Shown here in pieces: positions 33,522 to 46,559 of a DNA stretch of 64,000 nt; positions within the stretch are counted from its first letter, which is position 1; the number at the start of each line of letters is the position of its first letter. Made by a program: the position numbers and the translations under genes. The stretch lies in contig CANTFL010000033.1 of assembly GCA_947650285.1 (NCBI GenBank), forward strand, positions 1 through 64,000. The letters are read 5' to 3'. This DNA comes from Hyaloperonospora brassicae. Its lineage: Eukaryota > Oomycota > Peronosporomycetes > Peronosporales > Peronosporaceae. Below the pieces are notes generated by a model. It saw only the letters and a list, made by a program, of their open reading frames with translations, made no database searches and had not been told where the DNA came from.

Positions 33522-34706
33522 TGTGGCAAAGCGACTATGGAAATTCGCTGTAGAGGAACTGATCGCATATCCGTTATATCCGATCCAGTTGACGGTTGGC
33601 GGCCCAGTCCCACATCTGGTCAGATCGCGTCCATTGGAAAGTCAGACTAAAATTGATATCAGATGGGGCAGGTTGGGACCTGCGATCTTGGGTCAAGGTA
33701 TGAGGCGGAAGGTAACGTTGGCGATCAGTCGACCATGAAGGGAACCGCGATCAGCACGGCAATCGCGATCAAGGAGGCGATCGAGATCGTGACTAGTGAT
33801 CAGGTATGTGATCGCGATCGTGATCATTGATCAGCTATGTGATCGCGATCAAGTGGTCATTGATCACGGTAGGCGATCCGCGATCAGGAGGCGATCGAGA
33901 TCGTGATCAGTGATCAGGTATGTGATCGTGATAGAGCTAGTGTGGCCTCCACCACACCACCGGCAACCAAAAAACCCCCTGCGATAAGACAAGTGTATCA
34001 GGTGTGGGCCACGCAAGTATCAAGATCTCTACCGTCTAGAGAATGCGACATGTGGCAAACGATGTTCTAAGACATGGGGATAGGTATAGGGTTGTTGAGT
34101 TTGATTGGTTAACATCAAACAGAGTTCAATTTGCTTCAAAGTACACGTGTCGACTTCCCTCCGGGTGGATCATTGGCCACCCGACGCCAAGGAAAGGTTT
34201 AAATGCTGTAATCAAGTGATATCCCTCGGATTGTTTGGACAGGGATCAGGATCTCTCAAACAACACCCCAACTGCGACTGGACGCAGGAAACCCTTTGTG
34301 GTTGAAGACCCAAGATCGCGAGACGGCTCAAGTGGTCAGAAGGCTCGCGAATCAAGGTCTACATTTGGACAAGGCGATCTGTTACAGATCAGGGTGACTC
34401 ATATCGAGCACCCCACAAGCATACAAGTGATCGCGTGACGAATTTCCACGAGATCACACCAACCCGATCGTGGTATGAAGATTTCCACACCGTGATCGAA
34501 CGTCGACCCCATCGCAAACACGGTCAAGCTTTCCATTGACACGAGTCCACCTGGAAGAGTGCAACCCGCCTCCACCGACGGTTACACAAGGTGAGGATGT
34601 CAATCAAGAACACGGAATCGGAGTACCCCCTCCATTATTCGGTCGCCCGGGCGCCAGTGGAGAGTTGGGATCGACTCCTCGAAAGAGCGATGACCACTCC
34701 ACCACA
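33522..34706 (+). mobile_element. Solo LTR of the chromodomain Gypsy family (1185 bp)
   Basis: Begins TGTGGCAAAGCGAC and ends CTCCACCACA, giving TGTGG/CCACA termini. GTGT lies immediately before (33518-33521) and after (34707-34710), a likely 4-bp target duplication. The sequence parallels the LTRs at 53477-54487 and 63141-64000, for example the blocks near TTGATTGGTTAACAT and CTCAAACAACACCCC. It is about 170 bp longer because of an expanded GATC-rich segment (33724-33928). No primer-binding site or gag follows. Confidence 0.8.
33724..33928. repeat. GATC-dense degenerate tandem array inside the LTR
   Basis: Twenty GATC tetramers occur in 205 bp, against less than one expected at equal base frequencies. 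They sit in degenerate units such as GTGATCAGTGATCAGGTATG and GCGATCAAG. The shorter LTRs at 53.5 and 63.2 kb have the same motif type in fewer copies, so the array has expanded here. Confidence 0.85.
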
Positions 34707-37700
34707 GTGTCACGGTGCACCATTCGTTGGAATTGTGGCCGTAAGAAGGCTGGTCTCAAGATCAGCCGAGACTTTTACTGACCTCGCAGGGGTGCGTCCG
34801 ACGAGTATGTACATCTGTGCTTGCAAGTTTTTCCAACAGACGACGTCTCTTCCTTCATCTATTGCACATCCGCATCCTCAACCGGTTTCCAGAAGAGCAG
34901 TGGGAGTCCGTTTTAATGAACTTCGGTACGTCTTTTACGAATCCGATCGCAAAAATACTGCCGTTTTGTTTTTAATGATATATGCAAAAGTTCGTTTTTC
35001 TTGATGCTGTCTTGAGGTTTATCTTGGAAGATAGATATACCTGTGTGTCGTACTCGACACTGTCTATAAGATCCATGAACTGCCCCGTGAAAACCTATAT
35101 CTGATCGGCACATTCATTTTATCGCGAAAGTATCTATCAATCACTGATGCGGTTCAGAGGAACGAGAATGGGATTGCTATCTTCGAAATACCTAGATAAA
35201 GATGGTTATATAAGACTTGCCATTTGTGTCGCTGAAGTCATACATCGAGGGTACGTCCAATCGCTTACAATTTAGAATTAGTAGTTCAATCAATATTCAA
35301 ATTCGCATCAGCAACTCCGTGCATAAGTAGACCATGCATACATCGCCCTTCGTGTATTCCAAAGATATCCACTAATTCTGAATTCTTATGTGTGTGCGGT
35401 GTGTGTGTGACTCAGACCAAATGAAGTGGTGCTCTTTTGAGCGTAGCCCAATTTGTCAATTGATTATATATCATAGTAGCTACAGTCAACGCGATCGACA
35501 CCTACGATACGAAGTTTGTAACAATAATGAAGCTATTTCAAGTATAGATAATGATGATAATGGTGGTTAATCTACCATTGATGCCTTTAACAGCTCCGAA
35601 GGTGAAGCCCTCACTAAACAATTCGAGATCTCTTCACAGTGCTCACAAGGCATATCGACGAAAGTCAAGTCAGTAGAACTTTTATACGAGCAAAAGCATC
35701 TGTGATCTATATCGTTCTAAAATATATAATGAGAGCGTTGTATCGGCATATGAAACTTTGACAAAAATGGAATAGTAAACGTTTTTAAATCCCAAGAAGG
35801 ATATCAATTCCTACTATTTACGCAAAATTTACCAAACACGTAGTGAATAACGTGGGCAGCTGTCGACGACTGCTTGTATAATTCGAACAAATCAATTCGG
35901 ATCGTGAGCATCCTATATCTAATTTGAGAAGTTTCGTCCGAACTGCCATTATAATTATCCTTGTGATGACGGAGACATCCACTACGCTTAGCAATATTCA
36001 TCACATTCGTGCGTAAACCTTGAACGCTTGATCTCGATAATATAGGGTTTAGACGTCACTAAATAAATGGGAAATGTGCTGACGTGTTTCCGTCAGCTCG
36101 TAAAAACTCGTTTTTATTCATCGTTTAAAATACAACTGTCGGAAGCAAACTCAGTAAGAATAGCTTGCACGAACCTCCGCCAATTCGTCTCGATGATTCT
36201 GCACAGAGTCTGTCAAGTCAATATGGAATTTTCATTCAGAAAAAGATCCTCGCTTGATTCAGTTAATATATCATTTACATTTAGAAAAAGAGTTTTGCCT
36301 GATTAAACTCTACGATCACCACAAATTAGTACGGGTCCGACCCGTAAGACGGGCTAGGACTCGTCGCAGCCACCGCATCCGAGGTTAATTGTCGCGTTAA
36401 CGATTCATGGTCGATATAATGTCAAGCCTCGAGACGTGAAGTGACATTGTATGACTTACTTCAGGTTATATGTAATGTTTTATTAACGTGAAAAACTTTA
36501 AAACCCCGCCTTCTAATAACGACTGACACCTTGTAATAATACCGGAATAAGTCATAGCCTAAGCGATTTTTAAAAGAGGCAGTCGGATAAACGCACACGA
36601 GGGGCTTTTAAAAGTATTTTAAAAATTTGCAAACCCTTCATACATCTCAGAAGAGATACGCTCCTTCTAATAAGACTAATCATGTAAATAGACTCCCTAG
36701 GTGCACAATTAGACTTGTCAAATTCAACTTCAATATTGGCCGCCCTATGAGAGGCAGAGAAAGCCTGTCTATCTATAAACCCGGTCAAATTTGTGTACAT
36801 CGCACTGGTTCAGGTACATTCCCTCAAGCCTGATGTGATATGCCGTATGTTTCTCAAGCGAATCTTAACAACAAAAGCATCTTCATCGTAGTTGTATATG
36901 AGGAAAGGTCGGGATACGGACATCGATGATATTAACGGTGGCCCTTTATGTTTCTCAGCCTTGCTAACTTACCGAGAGCAATTGAATACTACGATCCTTG
37001 TCTTAGATAATGTACTGCTCATCCAGTTTACCCGTCGGTTGGGATGGTTTAAGCTCTTTGAAGCGTTCTTGGGATTTGTCAATTTCGCTTGAGTAGGTAT
37101 TTTCCATTCTATCTTTAACAGAATTCTTCGTAAAACCACTGAATATGATCTAGTTACTTTCAAGATTAATCATTCTAATTTCGTAATTAATTGATTTCCA
37201 TTGACCTTGTTTGGTATAAAATTAAAGCTATTTTAACCGACAAATGCCGTCTCGCGATCTTAATCCCTCGCGATCGACCCTGCGGTATTGTTCGTCTATC
37301 TCGAAAAATACTGGTATATGATTACCTTGACTTGTGTGCTCTTGTATGCTTGAATGCGCCCACTTCTTTTGTTACTATCTCATCAACTTGTGATCGTTGT
37401 AGCGATCTTACTTGTTTGCCAGATTGGCGCCTTGTCAATTCAGATCTTTCAGCACGGGTACATGCTTCCAGTATCAGATTGGAGCTTGTTTGTGAGAGCG
37501 ATTGTCAACCCAGTCAAACGCTTTAGAGGTTATTTTATCCTTGCACTCAAATCAAGTACTCTTGGCCGTCGGATTTCCAGAGTATCCTTCTCGTAGAGGA
37601 GAGACGCGTGCAATTGCTACAAAGGTTCAAGCTTTTCTGTGTGCAAACCATTAAATTACTATCAGAGTGTAAATATGTCTTATCTATCTTTTAATATCAT

Positions 37701-38924
37701 CTCGAAGCTGCTAGCAAATCTTAATTTAAAAATTTTCAAAAATTGTAATCTCCAGAGATCTTGTCCCCAGTCCACGTGTCAGAGATTGTTTCTTGTACTT
37801 CAATATTGACGCCAATATCTGAACTTCAGCCATATATTTTGTACATACCCAACTAATTGGGTAAGTAAACACGTGATGGGCATAATTTTTTTGATCTATC
37901 CAAATAAGTTTTACGGAGGAAATTCGGTAAGTTTTACCGGCGTTTTGGCTTGAACGTTTAAAGATACCTTTCGGGATCACTATGAAGTACATCCATTTTC
38001 ACAGGGTTGTTTCATCATACACGTACTCATCTTCAATTTATTACGCGGTCGATCTCATTCTCGAATCCTTCTATATTAAGATGCGTCTATTGTTCGAAGA
38101 TTTATTTCTTTGACAGTGACGCAGTACAGAAAATCCATCCTACTTCTGGAAAACTTGACTGGTAATTTATACGCAGATGTACTCCCATAGGATGAACTAG
38201 TGGATTGTATATTTGCTATGAAATCGATCTGAATTAATAATATGTCTTCATTTCAAGGTTAATTGTTATCGTTCATTGTAAATATCCATACCAATAAAAC
38301 GGACATTATCTTTCTCGGTCTTTTTGGGTCACATCAACGTAACCGAATACCTCATTTTAAATTCGTCACTAGATTATCACCATAGACCGTCATACACCAA
38401 CGCCGTAGCCATTATGACATGCTTGTTGATCTCGGATAGATAGTGCAATAGAAACCTAGTCAATTCCATCTATTGTGATCTCCTATTTCTTCGATCAGGG
38501 CTCGTATCCATCCATCGCGGACTGTTACCCTTTTTAAGTATTTTGGACCTGTTACATTGGACAGATAAACCGATCATCGCGCATCATCTTAGATCTACAT
38601 ATCGATCATGTGGTATTGAGCCCTCTAGGTAAATATTTATCTACACTTTGTAGGAATGATTATTTATCGGTCCGTTCCGCCTATCGATCAGATCGTATGG
38701 ACCCGGGTGACTCTGGCAAGTACTAATATCCAGTGTATTACTCCATAAATCCTTCCTTCAACGTACGATTTTAGTGCAACTGCATTCTACTCTCAAATGC
38801 ACGTTATCGTCACTAAGGCTCCTAGTATACTAATAGTTTTTGAAAAACACATCGATGCAGTAGTTACGCTCACTAAGATAGCCTTTCTCACTGACATCAA
38901 TCAATTACCGCCTTGATGAGCTAA
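34707..38924. other. AT-rich DNA without recognisable genes
   Basis: The only open frames are short (up to 137 codons, at 34591-35004, partly inside the LTR), with no domain, no splice continuity and AT-driven composition. No terminal repeats or tandem arrays stand out. It is best read as decayed transposon and intergenic DNA. Confidence 0.5.
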
Positions 38925-39330
38925 ATGAGCATTCGATCTCGATCAGTGATATCTTCCATGCCGCTGGGACACATCTTGATCGAGTGGCAACCAACGGCTT
39001 TTATAAAAGCTAGACGCGGAATATCGCGGTCTCGTATATACTGTAAAATAGAAATAGATGTACCGACATCAAGCTCGTCACTGACAACACGTATGTGTTC
39101 CGCTTCCGTCACTTCGTCTCAATTCACGCCAACACATCACGATGGACAGGTAAACCAGTCCGATATTTTATGTCGCTCCGGTTATATGCTCGATAACGCG
39201 GTTCGGGAGGGAAGCGGTATGATTTATCAGAAAGCCCGACGTCTACAGGTGATCGCTCTCGCTGGGACCGCTTCCAACACGACATTCACGAGTAGTCGCA
39301 AACCAGACCGATTCCAACAGATTTTTTAGC
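38925..39330 (+). pseudogene. Possible Gypsy integrase relic
   Basis: A 134-codon open frame includes SSQFTPTHHDGQVNQSDILCRS, resembling the HH-x-x-DGQTERVNR block before the catalytic Glu of Gypsy integrases. YMLDNAVREGS then recalls the NNAVH-x-S block. The Glu itself is not conserved and the rest is weak. This could be chance similarity. Confidence 0.3.
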
Positions 39331-42300
39331 GGGTTTCTTTCGAGTTGGACGCTCCATTGAATTTGCCAGAATAGGTTACATTCAGACGGGGGTAATTGTT
39401 TACATAGGTACTCGCATTCGCAGCATATGAAGCGGGAGCATATTTTCATGCTTTCTGCATCACCACATGCATCAGCAACTATTGACGTTGCAGGGTACTT
39501 AACTTATAAATGACATCGCCTTAGCCACACGCATCATTGGAGATGCTTTCTTGGCAGCGTAAGCAGCACACCGCTTGGACTCATAGACCAGGCGCGGCAA
39601 TATAACATGGGTGTGCTGACCAATAAAATCTCATCTATCTTTAAGTGATCTAAGGGGGGATCACCCTATCATCAATTACTTGTCGATTAGTCACTATGAT
39701 ATTGGTGCGAAGGTGGTAATGATGTAACGTGGTAAGACCTGATATGTCATTCACCTCATTAGGTTAATGTAGATATGATGGTAGTTCATGACATTTCATC
39801 AACGTTTTACCTTTCTTTGTAAAAATGAATGACATATTGCCTTTGAGTGTAAATTCGGCACCTTATCACTCATTTATGGATATAGGACATTTTTAACCAT
39901 CGAAACCAAAATTGTTGTCGGACGCGCTCAATGGGTAGTGACGGAGCCACACTACTCGTGTGTGCTAAAAGTAAACATTGAGTCAAATGAACCGACGTAT
40001 AAAATATCGGTCACCAGACGCGTTTTGGCCCCCGCTGGGGTCCCATCAGTGGCTTGTCAATACACAAGTGATAAATACCGAAAACAATATATTCGTGAAC
40101 CTACTACACACATAAAATTTTCACTTCCATACATGTCATAGCGCAGTTTGCATTTTAGGAGTTGATATAAGTGCAACTTACACATCCAGCAATGTATATG
40201 TTACAATCGGCAAAGAATGGTTACAGAGGTATTAAGGGAATTTATTAAATCATATATTACACATAGATCTACTTTGTTCTTCTTGTTCACGTAAGTTCTC
40301 ATGAAATTAGACTTCCTTTAAATGTACCTACACGTGAAATCTTGACGCACCTACCTACACTACATTAATTGTAGTTGACTTGCTACTATGTCAGCACCAC
40401 TGTTTTGTGCTCGTGGCAATGTCAATATCGAAGCATCTATTTTGTGCTACCCGCGCGCGACGGGTGATGACCAGACAAACATTTTTCAATCGTTATACCG
40501 ATGTAGTTATCGCATGCTGTTACGGATTTTTTGGTATGATCAACAATAATACAAATTGTTGTTTTTACAAACATATAGCGTATTTTGTTAGTCTTAAATG
40601 CATTATTCGGTCGTCTCAAATGCTTATTCTTCTCGAATGTCAATTTACAAGCCACCTGTCTGCACTGGTATAACCATAGTTCAGCTTTTGCTGTGTGAAT
40701 TGCAAGCAAGGATGTAGCCAAGACGGTTGATCTGCGCGCGCGACATTACGTGGCTATATCTGAATATTTTCTCACTCATAAGTGTTGAAGTCTGTTTACT
40801 AGAACCCAGTTCATCTTTGCATTCACTTGTTATTTAATGAGCAAAATCATTGATTTCTTCTGGTCGTCTAGTTTTACGATGGGACGTTGAAGGAATATGT
40901 GCCCGTATCAGGTGAAGCTCTATAACACCACCAAAACGATAGCTTGGTGAAGCGTCTTTAATTTCGAAGAAATCTTTAAGTCTTGGTTTGGACCTCTGCT
41001 TTGTTGAGAGGAAATGGTATATATTTGAGTCTGTCGCTCCCAACATAATAGATGCCCATGATCTCTGGTTCTCCAATTCCGTTTCGTATCGGTAAATAAT
41101 AGGATAGCGAGTCAGCATGAGCTTGTCTCAAGCTATAGTATTCCTCCCCGCCACATAATTGCTTGAGCAAGGGTCTCCAGGTCCAGGCGAAGCAGGTAGT
41201 TCCTGAACGAAGAATACGCAAGCCGGATGATGCGCAGTAAACTTTGTTATTTCGTCAATGGAATGGGCTTCCGCGCGATAAAAAATGTCTCCATGTATAG
41301 TGTGTGGTGATCTTGAGCGTGGCCACCACGCTTACCTGGCGTCAAAGCTAAATTAAGGCTTCATTCCAGATTTGATACATGTCGGATCAACTCGATGTTA
41401 CTGAGTGTCATACGACGTAAACACATTTGGATCGTGAAGATTTGAACCCCAATCCTAGTCTTGGGCGCGTTCACCTAGATTGGACATGCAGTACATTAGC
41501 TTTATCGAGTTAGCTGTATGAGACGAGCCGTAATGGAGTCCTTTAGTTCATCGAACCGTCTCAAACTAGGAACTCGCCTTCCGCTGCCTCTAAAATGGCG
41601 ATACCAATTTGCACGCTCACATGTCGCAAGCATACGTCGGACCACCAACAGAACCTTAGTGATAAACAAATTTGTTTATCTTTAGTCGCCAAATTCATGC
41701 ATCATAAAATTGTTTATCATGATATGCTGTTCGTCATTTTTCCTTTCAGCGAACAACATGGCGCTCAGGGATGGGCCACCACTGACCGATCTCAATCTAT
41801 CGGGCGCAGATTGTTCCTGATCTGTCAAATGGGCGAATCAGTCCCGCGAAGGGTAAAACTGTCCTCATCCAACGCTTTCATGGTGTAATAGGGCACTGGC
41901 AGTCACGTACTGGTAGAATATACGGAGCAAACTCTCACTGAAAGAAGAGGCTGTTTGTGTCCTGTCACATTGCGCACACATTATACATAGAGCAAGATTT
42001 GACTAATTAGACATTCGTACTTAGAACAGATAAAGTAAAAATATGATAATACAATAAAATCTAAGTTAAATCTCTGTCAAAGAGTCCTGACTTGATTACA
42101 TAAATATACGCACATGTATTGCAACATCTACTCCACTCATTGCGTGCATCAAGCAGCGATTAATGTGCAAATACCAGAGCATGTATCAGTCAATGAGTAA
42201 AACTTGGGTCGCTAGATGAAAGACATATTGTGCTGTAATATTACAAGAGGAACATACAGTGTAATATTCCAATAATACCTAATGTATAACGATATTATCA

Positions 42301-44154
42301 TGTAGCAGGTTTTCTCCGTAACATCGCCCCCTCATGTGATAGTCACATTATTGACGATATAAGTTGAGTGTCCACGCGTATAATCTTAAAGACAATGAGC
42401 TTTTGTTGGGTCAGGCCAACTCATTCCTAAACAAGTGACGCATGGTTTACAATTCCTTGCGGCTCTCAACTAAAGATGTAATGCTCAAGACCGCACTTTC
42501 AAATGCGGCAGACTCGTCGTTGCATGCTTCTTTTCTTTTACTTTATCACCTGTGGCTGCAGATTTAGGTGATACCTTACCACGTGCAAGTAATGACTCCG
42601 ACTTAAAGGGCATCTATCATGGCGAATCAGATCGTGCGTCTAACTTGGGGGTAGACCGTATTACCCGGTGGATCGGGATTAGATTCTAACTAATAAGGCT
42701 CATTGAATATATATAACTTTGAGACGCATCATATGGCTGTTTGGCTGCAATTATAATTATGATCTCTAATTATCCACGCCGGCTCTCGCGCGCTCGCATG
42801 AGCCAAAAATGGCGGCCGCTCGCACCATTGTCAAATACGCATCGTTGCACCATTACTTCCGTTAGTACAACAGAAGAGACGCAAGACAGCAATTTCGCTC
42901 GTTTAAGTCCCTATCATAAATCGTGACGCATTCCGGAGCAGCTCATAAACAGCTCTTCTGGCGAGACAAGCAGACACCATCAAAAATCTCAATATAATGC
43001 TGAAAAGGCTTACGGCCATGATGTTCAGTGCGAGTAATTTCTGCGCTAAAAATACATCATTCTCAGTTCTTTCTTTCAGCAACGATAGTAGCAGCAACTA
43101 TGACCGAGACAAGATATCGCTGTTGCAACTTCGGAGTATTTATATCCAAAATGTTGAGGACATTGGGCGCGAAGCATTAATTCAAATAATTGATACAGCT
43201 CGTGGTAAGTTTGTGGAACAAACCCTTACCGGTGCAAAAGCTCGTCTCTATCAGCTTTCTTGCGACACAAGAATCCCTTTCGTCACGTGGTATGATCCGT
43301 GTGCGAGTTGTGATGACAACGCGAAATGTGCTAATAATAAGATGTATCTTATCTCCCACTGGTTAGGGTTCGCATCTCAGCTGAAATGCGTGACGCGATT
43401 TCTAATTTGCATTTTGTCTAAAAGCTCCAGGGCGCGTTTTTTTCTGAGGGGCTTTTAGTATTAGCGTTGTACATCGCGTGAGATCATTAGCGTGAATGAT
43501 AGAGCGGGAAAGTAAGATCAGATCAGTTGTCGGGTCTACAGGATACGATAGATTGACATGAGCGCGTCCTCTGCGAGTTGCGTGAGGATGTGGAACATGA
43601 GAGAAAACATCGCCACTGTTTGACGACGACTTCGCAGTGCTGTCTTGCTGGGTGTTCAGATTGTAGATCATATTTTGCGCTCTCCACTTAACTAAGGAAT
43701 AATTGGAAGTGCGATCTCTTTCTCGGCACGGTGTAAACAAATCATTAAGAGATCACGCTGATGATGGGCAAACTTCAAATTTTGGTCCTAGATCACAAGA
43801 ATCGTTTGTGGTTTATTGAGCGTGGTGGCTATCTTCGATCTGGGAAGAAGACGCGAGCTCAAAGTATAGGCGAAACCACCCAACACAATCCGAATATGTG
43901 TTTGCATCCTTCGAGGCACCTCTATCGCGAATGCGTTGCTGTGGAGAAGCGCAGAGAAAGAATGATTGAAAGTGTGAATCGCACTTATCGCATTATGTGC
44001 GAGATCAATTTGATCGGTGGGGCGCGCTTAGAGATGGGCCCGTTGGCACAAAAGATGGGATGAAACGACTGAGTGACAGTAAATGACTGTTAAAGTTATG
44101 TAGATTGAATTTAGTTAACGGTCAAGAAGGAGTATAGTCAAGTATAGAAGACAG
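39331..44154. other. AT-rich DNA with faint ORF relics
   Basis: Mostly featureless. On the minus strand, 41221-40834 gives two overlapping frames that together look protein-like (YYSLRQAHADSLSYYLPI, then IYYVGSDRLKYIPFP; after a frame shift SYRFGGVIELHLIRAHIPS). I cannot place the family; a transposon origin is likely. Plus 42997-43458 (153 codons) and 43761-44063 (100 codons) are open but unrecognised. There is no LTR or target-duplication evidence in this stretch. Confidence 0.35.
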
Positions 44155-45217
44155 TGTGGTGGAGTGACGATCGCTCAATTTATGAGTCGATCCCAACTCT
44201 CCACTGGCGCCCGGACGACCGACTAACGGAGGGGGTACTCTGATTCCGTGTTCTTGACTTACATCCTCACCTCGTGTACCCGTCGGTAGGGCGGGTTGCA
44301 CTCTTACAGGTGGGCTCGTGTCGAAGGAAAACTTAACCGTGTTGGTGATGGGGTTGTGATCGTGCGGAAATCTTCACGCGATCACGGGGTACTCGTGGGT
44401 ACAGGTATAAGTTACCCTGATCTCAACGATATCGCCTTGTCCACTATGTGGTAACTTGATCCGCGAGCCTTTCCGCGAATCTTGCGCCTTGCCTTTGCGT
44501 GTTTTGTTGGTGATCGATTGATGTTGCTTATTCTTGAAATGAAAAAATAGGTGTGACTGTAGTGTACACTCTTTATTCGACGGGGGCCAAAGATCCTACC
44601 CGGAAGAGACAACGTATGCCTTGTGAAGTAATTTGAACTCTGTTTAATGTTAATCAACCAACCTAAACCATATCCCGATGCCTATCCGTATATCTTAACC
44701 AGATGAAATGCGTCGCCTTTCCAGGAAGATCATACCCTCGCATTTATGTGGTCCACACCCAGTATATCCACCGTTGTATCTTCTTGTGGCCCACCCAAGA
44801 TATCCTCGTGATCCTACTAGCGGATCGGTATCCTATGAGCGGATCGGGATCCTACTAGGGATCCCACAGGCCCTTAGCGGATCGTGATCCTGTTAGGCGG
44901 ATCGTGATCCCGTTAGCGGATCGCAGCTGGAGATCGGACATGCGATCCTGGGTTAGGATCGCGGTCTTCCAGTGAGATCGAGGGTCTTGTATTGCCATGT
45001 CTCACGACGGATTGCGTAATCAAAACGGGTGTGGCTACCCTATAGCCTCATCCCAGTCTGGGCGATCCTGTCCACTTGGGGTTTGGGTACGTTATTACCA
45101 GCACCCATCCCAGCTTGTATCCACCAATCATAGCATTCTTAGCTTAATTGGAGGGTGTGACCCTTTGTATCGCCGATCCCATTCCCAAGGAGATTTCCTT
45201 GTGACCGCTTTGCCACA
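44155..45217 (-). mobile_element. LTR of the same Gypsy superfamily, reverse orientation
   Basis: On the minus strand it begins TGTGGCAAAGCGG (45217) and ends CTCCACCACA (44155), about 1063 bp. Shared internal blocks include GCGCCAGTGGAGAGTTGGGA and the region around AACATTAAACAGAGTTCAAA. It is more diverged from the 53-kb LTR than the 33-kb copy is. No matching target duplication was seen (GACAG versus ACTGA), and no PBS or gag adjoins it. Confidence 0.75.
44807..44930. repeat. About 19-bp tandem repeat (CGGATCGTGATCC type)
   Basis: Roughly five imperfect units with the core CGGATCGTGATCCTGTTAG lie inside the reverse LTR. They are the counterpart of the GATC-rich array in the 33-kb LTR. Confidence 0.75.
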
Positions 45218-45439
45218 ACTGACCGATCATGATCCGCGATCAAGGGCTTGGATCATCAAGTTACAAGGACCGGATCACTCGAGAGGTGGACATCAACTGG
45301 ATTACTGAAACGATAAAGACAATGGATAATGGGTGAAAATGGAAGCAAGCTGGAATATTGGATCATCAAGATTACCAAACATGCGAGGTCTCAGAATTGA
45401 CAGCGATTCGACGGTGGATTCCCGATTAAAGACTCGAGA

Positions 45440-46303
45440 GATTGATCACAATCCATCCTGGGTGTGTAACGCTTGATTATGTGGACACATATTTGTGTGG
45501 ACAAATAATGGGTGTCGGCCACATACCGTTATGTGCTACCGAGCGATCACTCCGGAGCGATCCACTACAGAGCGATCAACTACGGAGCGATTCACTACGA
45601 AGCGATCCAATACGGACCGACCCGCCACCCGAGTATCTGCTGTTGACCACGTGATTCAAGAGGTGAATGACATAGACAGGCGATACGCAACGGTGACATA
45701 GATAACTGATAGGCATAGTTCATAGGGTTTAAATTTGGTTGGTTGACATAAAACAGAATTGAATGTGCAACGAAAGACACGCGTCAAATCCTCCCGGGCA
45801 GGAACTTTGGCCTCCTGTTTAACGGAGAGTGACCGGCGTCTATACAAACTTCGCCTTTGGATTGTGTGGCCAGGCGGAACGTCGATTCTCAACCCCCCAA
45901 ACTGCGATAGGACGCAGTGAACCTTTCGGTTCATATATCAAAATCGCGAGAAGGCTTAAGTGGTCAGAAGGCTCGCGCATCAATCAACACCCCAGTCAAC
46001 GGCTACTCTGGGAGAGCGCCGAAGTATACACGCGATCAAGTGAAGCATTTACACTCAATCAACCCCACGTTTGACCGGGCGAAGAATTTCCACCCGACCA
46101 ACCCCTACGCCCAAAACGGTCAAGCTCATCTTCCGCTCAAGTCCACCAAGAAGAGCGCAGCCCTACCTCGCCGATGGGTACACAACAAGGTGAGAAAGAA
46201 AGCACAGATCACGGAATCGGGGTATCCCTTCAGTTAGTCTGTCGTCTAAGCGCCAGTGGAGAGTCGGGATCACAAGAGAATTTGTGATCACCACTCCACC
46301 ACA
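45440..46303 (+). mobile_element. Related LTR fragment, forward orientation
   Basis: Ends CACTCCACCACA at 46303, and earlier shows GGTTGGTTGACATAAAACAG, AAGTGGTCAGAAGGCTCGCG and GCGCCAGTGGAGAGTCGGGA, all parallel to the 53-kb LTR. The 5' limit is uncertain; similarity is clear from about 45700 and plausible from 45440. With the reverse LTR at 44155-45217 it forms a head-to-head pair. Confidence 0.65.
45541..45614 (+). repeat. 15-bp tandem repeat, five units
   Basis: Units vary around GAGCGATCCACTACG (14-15 bp each), starting GAGCGATCACTCCG at 45541. They lie within the forward LTR fragment, in the position of the GATC-rich array of its relatives. Confidence 0.85.
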
Positions 46304-46559
46304 TTACCTTGGCAACGCAGACACGAGATGGGACAATGAATTATACCATTCGTTTAAAGCTGCCGACCTTGATTTGCTGCATATTTTGGTAGGCTAACCG
46401 TAGACAGTGGTATTAAGTCACCGAGATTACATGAAAGAACAGTTGATCTTTAATTCTTGCCACCGTCTATTTATGTCAATTAACCCGTTATAGACCGAAT
46501 CCTGCACGAGACAACTACTGCTTTTCGGGCCACCAAAAATGATATAGCTGAATCGGCTA

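Noticed and set aside
34707..44154. Search for a hidden gene cluster, centromere-type satellite or CRISPR-like array
   Set aside because: No regular spacer-repeat pattern, no high-copy monomer and no long coding frame was found by reading through.
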